Positions 9,173-15,512 of a stretch of DNA of 48,014 bases are shown one piece after another (the first letter of the stretch is position 1; each line of letters begins with the position of its first letter). The notes beneath the pieces were generated by a model. It was not told the DNA's origin, made no database searches, and saw only the letters and a program-made list of their open reading frames with translations. Origin of the DNA: Synechococcaceae cyanobacterium (GTDB taxonomy: Bacteria; Cyanobacteriota; Cyanobacteriia; PCC-6307; Cyanobiaceae). Made by a program: the position numbers and the translations under genes. The stretch is taken from positions 1-48,014 of the forward strand of contig CANCJV010000034.1 of assembly GCA_947378425.1 (NCBI GenBank). The letters run 5' to 3'.

Positions 9173-10393
9173 GTGGCGAGCCTGCGCACCCAGGTGCTCG
9201 TGGTCGGTGCCGGGCCGGCCGGAGCAGAACTGGCGCGCCAATTGGCGGCAGCCGGTGTGGCCGTGCTGCTGGTGGATCAGCTGGCCGATCTCTCCCAGGC
9301 CGCCTTCAGCAGCGCCGCCATGCCCTGGGTCAGCCTTGAGCGCTTCGGCCTGCCGGCCCAGGTGGTGGCCAGCCGCTGGCGGGGCTGGCAGTTACTCGGC
9401 CCGGCCCAGGAGCGGCGTTGCTGGACGGCCCAGGCTCCGCTGGGGGTGGTGCTCGATTTCGGCGCCCTGCGCCAGTGGCTGGCGGACCAGTGCAGCCGCT
9501 TCGGCGGTGAGGTGCGTCTGGGCCTGCGGGCCTTCGACTGCCAGAGCCAGGGTTCGGCGGTGCGCACCCTGCTGCGCGATCGCCAGGGGAGCGTGCACGC
9601 GGTGATCAGTGACTGGGTGATCGATGCCAGCGGCCAGGGGCGGGCTCTGATGGGACCGGCCAGGCCGGCACCGCCAACCGCCAGGGCCGATCGGGATCTG
9701 GTCCAGGGTGTCGGCGTCGAGTGGTTGCTGCAGGTGCCGCTGGCCTGCTGGCAGCGCTGGTCCGATCAGCTCAGTTTCTGCCTCGGCAGCGACTGGGTGG
9801 CCCAGGGCTATGGCTGGATCTTTCCGATGGCCCCTGGCCAGTTGAAGGTCGGCGTCTGCCGGCTGAGACCCGACCAGCAGCTGCCAGCCCTCGGCCGGGT
9901 GCTGGAGCAGCTGCTGGAGCGACTGTTCAGCCCGGACGAACGACGGGCCAGCGTGGTGCTGGATCGTCATGGCGGTCTGATCGTCAGTTCGATTCGCCGT
10001 CGCGACTGTCACGGCCAGGGAAAACTGCTGGCGATCGGCGATGCGGTCAGCACCGCCAACCTGCTCGGGGGGGAGGGCATTCGCCACGCCCTGAGCAGCA
10101 GCCGGGTGTTGGCGCCTTTGCTGCTGGGGGCGATCCAGTCCGGGCACTCCTTCGACCTGCGGCGCTACGAGCAACGGCTGGCGCAACACCTGGGCTGGCG
10201 CTGGAGCCTCAGTGGTCGGTTGGCGCGGCGCACCTGGCTCTCTCTGACGGGCCCGGAGGCGGACCGCCGGCTCAGCAACCTGCTCGCGGGCCTGGAGGCC
10301 AGGCAGGCCGAGGATCTGGCGGCCCTGCTGTTCGACTACCGCTTTGAGCGCTACGGGCTCAGGAGCCTGCCCTACCTGCTGGGCTTGCGCTGA
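9173..10393 (+). CDS. FAD-dependent oxidoreductase (geranylgeranyl-reductase/lycopene-cyclase-like)
   Basis: Flavoprotein of about 406 residues. The N-terminal Rossmann motif TQVLVVGAGPAGAELARQLAAAG (GxGxxG) binds FAD. A second FAD signature, GKLLAIGDAVSTANLLGGEG (GD motif), sits near residue 285, and VIDASGQGRALMG lies between them. This is the layout of the p-hydroxybenzoate-hydroxylase superfamily, which includes geranylgeranyl reductases and lycopene cyclases. Start: the GTG at 9173 (MASLRTQVLV), 17 bases after dxs. The tight linkage to dxs suggests a role in isoprenoid, carotenoid or quinone metabolism, but this is inference. The sequence does not look like the classical cyanobacterial CrtL cyclase N-terminus, so no symbol is given. 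Confidence 0.8.
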   Translation: MASLRTQVLVVGAGPAGAELARQLAAAGVAVLLVDQLADLSQAAFSSAAMPWVSLERFGLPAQVVASRWRGWQLLGPAQERRCWTAQAPLGVVLDFGALRQWLADQCSRFGGEVRLGLRAFDCQSQGSAVRTLLRDRQGSVHAVISDWVIDASGQGRALMGPARPAPPTARADRDLVQGVGVEWLLQVPLACWQRWSDQLSFCLGSDWVAQGYGWIFPMAPGQLKVGVCRLRPDQQLPALGRVLEQLLERLFSPDERRASVVLDRHGGLIVSSIRRRDCHGQGKLLAIGDAVSTANLLGGEGIRHALSSSRVLAPLLLGAIQSGHSFDLRRYEQRLAQHLGWRWSLSGRLARRTWLSLTGPEADRRLSNLLAGLEARQAEDLAALLFDYRFERYGLRSLPYLLGLR

Positions 10394-10745
10394 ACCAACG
10401 GAATGGACTCCCTGGCGCTGGTGGCTCGGTTCCGGCGGCCTGCCGGGGATGCCGGCAAGGCACCATGCAGTTCTGGAGAAGAGGGCCTGCCGTCCGAGCG
10501 TGGGCCTGATCAGGTCACGCACGGTTCAGAACTGAGGCCAACTCCAGTTACGCAGAAGCCCAGTCCTGAAGACTTGGGCTAATCGGCAGAAGAGACAATC
10601 CAAGCGCATTCCACGGGCTGCTTGCAGAGCAGGCAATCCCTGGTCCTCAGGCGAGCGGTGCCCACGGAACTCACTGGGTGTTCCGCAGCGTCCATACCCC
10701 TCCGGCTGGAGAGGGTCCTGGTGGTTTGCGCCTGGAGTGGGCGCT
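10394..10745. other. 352-base convergent intergenic region with two hairpins
   Basis: No coding frame is convincing between the flavoprotein gene and psaK, which point towards each other. Two hairpins are visible. One is at 10438-10461 (arms GCCTGCCGG and CCGGCAAGGC, one bulge). The other is at 10557-10580 (arms AGCCCAGTC and GACTTGGGCT, one bulge, loop CTGAA). A perfect palindrome CCTGATCAGG lies at 10505-10514. Neither hairpin is followed by a U-run, so they are at best weak terminators. The region is long for this genome and could hold a small RNA. Confidence 0.4.
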
Positions 10746-11003
10746 TCAGAGCACGCCGCGGGAGGCCAGGCCCTGAATCGCACCGAAGCCCAGAATGTGT
10801 CCCAGGCTCATGGTGCCGAGCATGGCGCCGTGGCTGAGACCGCCGAACAGGCTGGAGCTGGGGAGCTGCAGGCCCACATTGGGTTGCTTGATGGTGGCCT
10901 TGCCGATGGCAATGGCGATGATGTTGCAGACGATCATCACCAGGCCCACCTTCGGTGACCAGGAGATGGTGGCAGGGGCCAGGGCCAGAAGAGGAGCGAT
11001 CAT
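10746..11003 (-). CDS. psaK: Photosystem I reaction center subunit PsaK
   Basis: PsaK is a small two-helix thylakoid membrane subunit at the edge of photosystem I, binding chlorophyll and carotenoid and helping to attach antenna. The 85-residue sequence MIAPLLALAPATISWSPK leads into a first helix (VGLVMIVCNIIAIAIGKATI). The loop PNVGLQLPSSSLFGGLSHGAML follows, then the second helix GTMSLGHILGFGAIQGLA. This matches the PsaG/PsaK family in length and motifs. The frame is open further upstream, but the ATG at 11003 gives the normal N-terminus with a short cleavable leader. It stands after two small membrane-protein genes on the same strand. Confidence 0.95.
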   Translation of the reverse strand: MIAPLLALAPATISWSPKVGLVMIVCNIIAIAIGKATIKQPNVGLQLPSSSLFGGLSHGAMLGTMSLGHILGFGAIQGLASRGVL

Positions 11004-11070
11004 CGGAGACTTGGCAACGGCCCCATCTTCCGGGGGACCGGAGCGCCCGCAGACGTGCCGTAAGACTTGT

Positions 11071-11409
11071 TCACCTCCTGGGTCCGTTGCCCGCTGTGGT
11101 GGCGGCCGTGGCAAAGCCCAGCATCACCAGCAGATTGCTCAGCGTCAGGAAGGCCTCCGCGCCACCGTGCAGCGCATCCACATTGGCCAGCAGGGCACCG
11201 AAGCGCACCTGGGCCACGATCGCGGCGACGATCGTCACGGCCACGAAAAGCAGGGTGAGCTGAAAGCCGCGCAGGGCCAGCCGTGGAAACGCCTCCACCC
11301 TGGCGGCCCACCAGAGGAAGGCCAGATAGGGCAACAGCGACAGCACGAAGAAGGGCGACGGATCAATCGTGGCGAGGCGCTCCAGCGGAGCCGACCAGGT
11401 GCCCGTCAT
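11071..11409 (-). CDS. DUF3593-like small membrane protein
   Basis: A 112-residue membrane protein of unknown function, recalled as the DUF3593 family found in cyanobacteria and plants. Three hydrophobic stretches are visible: PSPFFVLSLLPYLAFLWWAAR (about 17-37), GFQLTLLFVAVTIVAAIVAQ (about 48-67) and FLTLSNLLVMLGFATAAT (about 87-105). Its start overlaps the stop of the upstream small membrane gene by four bases (ATGA), so the two are translationally coupled and probably act together. psaK lies 67 bases downstream, which hints at a thylakoid or pigment-related role. The family name is from memory. Confidence 0.75.
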   Translation of the reverse strand: MTGTWSAPLERLATIDPSPFFVLSLLPYLAFLWWAARVEAFPRLALRGFQLTLLFVAVTIVAAIVAQVRFGALLANVDALHGGAEAFLTLSNLLVMLGFATAATTAGNGPRR

Positions 11410-11717
11410 GGTTGCTGCTGCCGCAATCGCTGTTGCCGCAGCAGATTCCAGCTGGCGATCGCCAGGGCGATGTTGCCGAAGGTGGTGAGGGCGGCCTGGA
11501 ACACCACCAGGCCCTTGAGGGAGGGGCTGTTGTCAAACAGGTGCCAGGTGCAGGCCGCCATGGCGCTGACCAGGGCCGGCACCATCGCCAGGGACAGCCA
11601 GCGCCAGCCGCCTTCACGCCGCATCGCGCCGAAGGCCTGCACCGCCAGGATTGCCGCGAGCCATTCGAGTACCGAGGTGACGTGGATCCACCAGGTGCCC
11701 AGGGAGAGGGCGTGCAT
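11406..11717 (-). CDS. DUF2499-like small membrane protein
   Basis: A 103-residue protein recalled as the DUF2499 family of cyanobacteria and chloroplasts, with no assigned function. It begins MHALSLGTWWIHVTSVLEWL and has hydrophobic segments at about residues 8-30, 40-58 (WLSLAMVPALVSAMAACTWHLF) and 70-92 (VFQAALTTFGNIALAIASWNLL). The conserved Trp/His-rich start and the ACTWHLFDNSP stretch are typical. It overlaps the DUF3593-like gene by ATGA. Its start is 50 bases from the divergent pyruvyltransferase gene, so its promoter must lie in that short gap. Confidence 0.75.
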   Translation of the reverse strand: MHALSLGTWWIHVTSVLEWLAAILAVQAFGAMRREGGWRWLSLAMVPALVSAMAACTWHLFDNSPSLKGLVVFQAALTTFGNIALAIASWNLLRQQRLRQQQP

Positions 11718-11767
11718 GGAACGGAGTCAACGGTCTCGGTAATCTACGGACCCCTCCCGGGCGCCCC

Positions 11768-12826
11768 GTGACGTCAGCGCAGATCCATTCCTCCGTGCTG
11801 GTCTGCGGGTACTACGGCGAGCACAATCTCGGTGATGACGCCCTGCTGCAGGTGTTGCTGCAGCAGCTCCCCCCCTCGCTCACCCCGGTGGTGACAGCCT
11901 GGGATCAGGCTTTGGTGCGGCGAGTCTTTGCGGTGGAGACCACCGACCGGCGCCGCCTGAGCGGTGTGCTGTCGGCCCTGGGCCGCTGCCGGGCCCTGGT
12001 GCTGGGTGGCGGGAGTCTGTTGCAGGACTCCACCAGCTTCCGCAGCTTGCTGTATTACGGCGCCCTGATCGTCGCGGCCCGTAGTCAGGGCAAGGACGTG
12101 ATGCTCTGGGGCCAGGGGCTGGGGCCGCTGCGGCGGCGGCGCAGCCGCCTGCTGGTGCACTGGTTGCTCAGCTTGGCCACGGGGATCAGCTGCCGTGACC
12201 CGGCTTCAACCCAGCTGGTGCGCCACTGGGGGCTGCGTTGCCTGGAGGGCAGTGATCCGGTCTGGGGGCTGGAGCCCCGGCCCTGGCATGGACTGGGAGG
12301 CCCGATCGTGGTCTGCTGGCGCCCCGCCAGCCAGCTGGACCGCCAGGGCTGGCGTCCCTATCTGGAGGCCCTGGATCAGCTTGCCGCCACCAGCGGCCGG
12401 CCCGTCCATTGGCTGCCCTTTCACCAGGACCAGGATCGGCAGCTGCTGGCCTGGCTCGAGCAGCAGGGGCTGGTGCCACAGCGGCTGCGGCAGGCCAGCG
12501 AGCTGCTCAAGGTGGAGGATCCCCAGGCGGCGATGGCCCGCTTCCAGGCCGCGGGACTGGTAATCGCCATGCGCTTGCATGGCCTGATCCTGGCCGCCCT
12601 GGCGGGCAGTCCCTGCGCTGCCCTCAGCTACGACCCCAAGGTGGCGGAGGCGGCCCGGGGCATCGGCTGCCCCTGCCAGGATCTGGCTCTGCCGGTGTCC
12701 GACTCCCTGCTGGCGAGCTGGCAGGCGTCGCTCGATCAGCCCCCGCAGGCCCTCCGACTGGAGCTGTTGCGGCGTGGAGCCGCCATTCACCGCGAGGTGC
12801 TGGCGCCCCTCTCAAGCCTGGCCTGA
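11768..12826 (+). CDS. csaB: Polysaccharide pyruvyl transferase, CsaB type
   Basis: Enzyme of the polysaccharide pyruvyl transferase family, which adds ketal-linked pyruvate from PEP to cell-wall polysaccharides; in Bacillus CsaB this anchors S-layer proteins. Motifs seen in the 352 residues: VLVCGYYGEHNLGDDALL at the N-terminus (the family's GNxGD-like start), the phosphate-binding VLGGGSLLQDSTS, LWGQGLGPLRRRRSR and, near the C-terminus, VIAMRLHGLILAALAGSPCAALSYDPKV with the RLH motif. The start is the GTG at 11768. The 3' end overlaps the convergent metallophosphoesterase gene by 40 bases. The acceptor in this organism is unknown; an outer-envelope or S-layer-linked glycan is plausible. Confidence 0.88.
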   Translation: MTSAQIHSSVLVCGYYGEHNLGDDALLQVLLQQLPPSLTPVVTAWDQALVRRVFAVETTDRRRLSGVLSALGRCRALVLGGGSLLQDSTSFRSLLYYGALIVAARSQGKDVMLWGQGLGPLRRRRSRLLVHWLLSLATGISCRDPASTQLVRHWGLRCLEGSDPVWGLEPRPWHGLGGPIVVCWRPASQLDRQGWRPYLEALDQLAATSGRPVHWLPFHQDQDRQLLAWLEQQGLVPQRLRQASELLKVEDPQAAMARFQAAGLVIAMRLHGLILAALAGSPCAALSYDPKVAEAARGIGCPCQDLALPVSDSLLASWQASLDQPPQALRLELLRRGAAIHREVLAPLSSLA

Positions 12827-13815
12827 TCGATGCGCTCGCCCTGGCTGTCCCAGGCTTCGATCGTGAGTTCGGTGGGGGTGAAACTGAGCTCGGCAAAGCT
12901 GTGGCGGCTCACGGCCCTGGCGCTGTTGGGCCCCGCCAGCACCGGCCGCAGGGCCGCTCCACCCCCGCCGACGGTCAGATAGGTGATGCCGTCGATCGGC
13001 TTGGAGCGCTCGTAGTTGTGGTCGTGGCCATTGATGTAGAGCTGCACGCCATGGCGGCGCATCCAGGGCACCAGCCTGGCGATCGCCACCGGATCGTCGC
13101 CATAGAGCCCGGAGGAGCGGATCGGGTGATGGCCCACGACCACCTTCCAGGGGGCCGTGCTGCTGGCCAGGGCCCGCTTCAGCCAGGGCAGCTGGTGCTG
13201 CCAGGCGGCGTTGACATTGGTGTCGAGCATGAAGAACTCGACTGGCCCCTGCCGCACGGTGTACCAGCGACCCTTCATGCCGAAGGGGGGATAGTTGATC
13301 TGGGGATCGCCGTTGCCGGAGCGGATGTCGTGATTGCCGAGCACGGCGTGAAAGGGCACCCCGGCCTGCAGCAGGGCCCGATAGGGACGGGTGAAGGTGG
13401 CCTCGACCCGCTTGAGGTCACCTTCGTCGTAGATGTTGTCGCCGGCCATGATCACCAGGTCCACCTTGCGGCGGCGATTCACGGCGGCCATCTGATCGGC
13501 CACGGCCTGCTGGGCGGCATTGCCGCCACCGCTGTCGCCGGTGGCCAGCACATGCAGCGACAGGGCACTGGTGGGGATGGCTGCCGCTGCCGCCGGCTTG
13601 GCCGGACTCGAAGCGATCGCCAGGGGAGCCGCCGCAACCGCACGCCCGGCCCTGGCTGAGCTGACGGCCGTCGCTGCGGTACCCAGCACAGCGCTGGCCA
13701 GCAGGGCCGCCGCCGCCAGCAGCAGCAGCCTGCCAGCCGGAGCTGGCTTGGTGGTTCGTGCCGTAGCGCGGCGGAGTGCCCGGCCACTGGAGGGAACTGG
13801 AGGCCGCTGGCTCAC
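12787..13815 (-). CDS. Secreted metallophosphoesterase (purple-acid-phosphatase-like)
   Basis: Calcineurin-like metallophosphoesterase exported through a signal sequence. Residues 27-50 form the hydrophobic export segment (LLLLAAAALLASAVLGTAATA), followed by an Ala-rich linker. The five metal-binding motifs are in order: ATGDSGGGN, MAGDNIYD, LGNHD, VVGHHP and NGHDHNYER. The layout most resembles purple acid phosphatases, which hydrolyse phosphate monoesters outside the cytoplasm. It is 342 residues and convergent with the pyruvyltransferase gene (40-base overlap). 20 bases separate its start from the peroxiredoxin gene upstream on the same strand. A role in phosphate scavenging is likely by family, but no Pho box was seen nearby. 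Confidence 0.87.
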   Translation of the reverse strand: MSQRPPVPSSGRALRRATARTTKPAPAGRLLLLAAAALLASAVLGTAATAVSSARAGRAVAAAPLAIASSPAKPAAAAAIPTSALSLHVLATGDSGGGNAAQQAVADQMAAVNRRRKVDLVIMAGDNIYDEGDLKRVEATFTRPYRALLQAGVPFHAVLGNHDIRSGNGDPQINYPPFGMKGRWYTVRQGPVEFFMLDTNVNAAWQHQLPWLKRALASSTAPWKVVVGHHPIRSSGLYGDDPVAIARLVPWMRRHGVQLYINGHDHNYERSKPIDGITYLTVGGGGAALRPVLAGPNSARAVSRHSFAELSFTPTELTIEAWDSQGERIDQARLERGASTSR

Positions 13816-13835
13816 GGAGGGTCCGAAGGGGGCGT

Positions 13836-14423
13836 TCAGGCTATCGAGCCTTGCTGCCGTTGCAGTTCCACCAGCACCTCCTGGCTGTGGCCGGAGGGAC
13901 GCACGGCGGTCCAGCGCTGCCGCAGGATTCCCCGGGGGTCGATCAAAAAGGTGTGGCGCTGGGAATAGGGCGCGATCCAGGAGCCATAGCGCCGGCTCAC
14001 CACACCACCGGGATCGGAGAGCAGCGGGAAGACCAGTCCTTCACTGCCGCAGAAGGAGGCATGGGCTTCGGCGTCATCGGCGCTGACGCCGATCACCGAG
14101 GCGGATTCGGCTGCAAAGGCGGCCAGATTCTGCTGGAAGCCGCGGGCCTCCAGGGTGCAGCCGCTGGTGAAATCCTTGGGGTAGAAATAGAGCACCAGCC
14201 AGCGACCGGCCAGCTGGTTGAGGCCGATGTGGATCGGCAGGGCCTCGCTGCCGGCCTGGCTGTTCAGCAGCTTGCCGCCCGGGGCCACGCCTTCGAGCTC
14301 GAAATCAGGTGCCGGCTGCCCCAGCTCCGGCAGCTGCCCGCCGATCGCCCAGGCGCGCCTGGGGGCCAGACCCAACACCAGGGGCAGCAGGGACAGGCCA
14401 GCCAGCAGAGAACGGCGCTTCAT
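13836..14423 (-). CDS. Exported PrxQ/BCP-type peroxiredoxin
   Basis: Thiol peroxidase of the bacterioferritin-comigratory/PrxQ group, reducing hydrogen peroxide and organic peroxides. The N-terminus MKRRSLLAGLSLLPLVLGLAPRRAWA is a signal peptide with AWA cleavage, placing it in lumen or periplasm. The core includes LGQPAPDFELEGVAPGG and LVLYFYPKDFTSGCTLE with the peroxidatic Cys89. The common resolving Cys five residues later is Arg94 here. A second cysteine, Cys125 in HASFCGSEG, lies 36 residues after Cys89, the spacing known from Xylella PrxQ, where the resolving Cys sits on helix alpha-3. The protein is 195 residues. It lies between rpmB (134 bases upstream) and the metallophosphoesterase. 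Confidence 0.9.
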   Translation of the reverse strand: MKRRSLLAGLSLLPLVLGLAPRRAWAIGGQLPELGQPAPDFELEGVAPGGKLLNSQAGSEALPIHIGLNQLAGRWLVLYFYPKDFTSGCTLEARGFQQNLAAFAAESASVIGVSADDAEAHASFCGSEGLVFPLLSDPGGVVSRRYGSWIAPYSQRHTFLIDPRGILRQRWTAVRPSGHSQEVLVELQRQQGSIA

Positions 14424-14456
14424 CGGCTGGGGTCCTGGCTCGTTCGTTCAGAATTC

Positions 14457-14517
14457 AGACAAAACAACGGGGTGGATCCGCCGAGGCAGGAGCCTGCAAG
14501 GCAAATCCACCCCGTTG
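14457..14517 (-). terminator. Rho-independent terminator after rpmB
   Basis: A perfect 13-bp inverted repeat (CAACGGGGTGGAT at 14465-14477 and ATCCACCCCGTTG at 14505-14517) encloses an inner hairpin GCAGG-AG-CCTGC at 14486-14497. Read on the minus strand, the stem ends directly in TTTTGTCTG. It lies 40 bases downstream of the rpmB stop, so it should end the rpmB transcript before the peroxiredoxin gene. Confidence 0.85.
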
Positions 14518-14557
14518 GGGAGGCTCAACGTCGCGGCTGTTGCTGAGCCCGGTGACT

Positions 14558-14794
14558 TCAGAGGCGGGCGAGGTTGACGCCGAGCTCTTTGGCGTAGTTG
14601 CCCAGGCCCTTCTTCTGGATGGTCTTGAGGGCGCGGGTGCAGACGCGCAGCTTGACGAAGCGCTTGCCTTCGGCCCACCACAGGCGGCGCTCCTGCAGGT
14701 TCACCTGCTGCAGCTTCTTGGTGCGCACGTGGGAATGGCTGACCGCCATGCCGTTGTTGGCGCGCTTTCCGGTGAGTTGGCAGACGCGGGACAT
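14558..14794 (-). CDS. rpmB: 50S ribosomal protein L28
   Basis: Large-subunit ribosomal protein L28, 78 residues. The start [27 protein letters not shown] and the [23 protein letters not shown] segment are diagnostic of the family, and the length is normal. The frame is open further upstream, but the ATG at 14794 gives the conserved N-terminus. It is monocistronic by appearance: a strong terminator follows after 40 bases, and the upstream neighbour is a decayed methyltransferase. Confidence 0.97.
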   Translation of the reverse strand: MSRVCQLTGKRANNGMAVSHSHVRTKKLQQVNLQERRLWWAEGKRFVKLRVCTRALKTIQKKGLGNYAKELGVNLARL

Positions 14795-14912
14795 GGGAAT
14801 CAGCTGGAAACTTTGGAACGCGGCTTGACACCACTGCCGCACCCTACCAAATGGCCCCTGGGGTCGAGATGGTGGCTCTGATTCGAGGGGCAGCGGGCCC
14901 TGCCAGCTGCTG

Positions 14913-15353
14913 TCAACGTTTGATAGCGCCGACGGCGATGCAACAGGCGCTCCACCAGCGACTCGGAAGCTCAGCCAGCCCTTCCCACCAGGCAAGGTGC
15001 TCCAGGTACGCGGCTCGAACAGGGCCCGGAAGCCGACCGATCGCTCGGGCCAGGAGCACGGCCGCCATGCGCGGGCAATGCATCACCGCCCTGGTTGCCA
15101 GGATGTCAAAATCAGCGACTTGAACAGCCTGCCGCAGCAGGACCCAGGCCAGGGTGATGCCGACTCGGTACGGCATAATCTTGAGGCGTTGCAGCAGTCC
15201 CAGCAGGGGGCCGTTGGGCAGGCGGATGATCGGGCTGCCGGGATTGTTCATGGTCAGGATCAATCGACCACCAGGCTTCAGCACTCGCCCGATCCAGACC
15301 AGGGTCGCTGAGATGTCCTCTGGCGGTGGAAGGCCGCCAGGAGCGGTTGGCAC
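14913..15353 (-). pseudogene. Remnant of a class I SAM-dependent methyltransferase
   Basis: The C-terminal half of a methyltransferase remains: PPPEDISATLVWIGRVLKPGGRLILTMNNPGSP is the strand-4/strand-5 region of a class I (Methyltransf_11-like) fold, followed by about 100 residues including [12 protein letters not shown]. The SAM-binding strand-1 motif (GxGxG) that should come earlier is absent. An in-frame TGA at 15363-15365 lies just upstream, and I could not recover the missing half in any frame as far as the next gene at 15513. The only start is a GTG at 15353. I read it as a 5'-truncated, non-functional gene; an unusual short protein of 146 residues is the alternative. Confidence 0.65.
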
Positions 15354-15512
15354 TCTGCCGTTTCAATCTGCCCGGAGCAGAAGCTTTCTTGTCAGCCTTC
15401 GACCAGCGGCACTGCCTGGACGAGCACAGCAGCTTGGACTGCGTCTGAGGCAGCAGAGCCGTGAGGCCTCGACCGGCAGATCGCTAAGCTCAAGATCTTT
15501 GCGGCATCAGGA

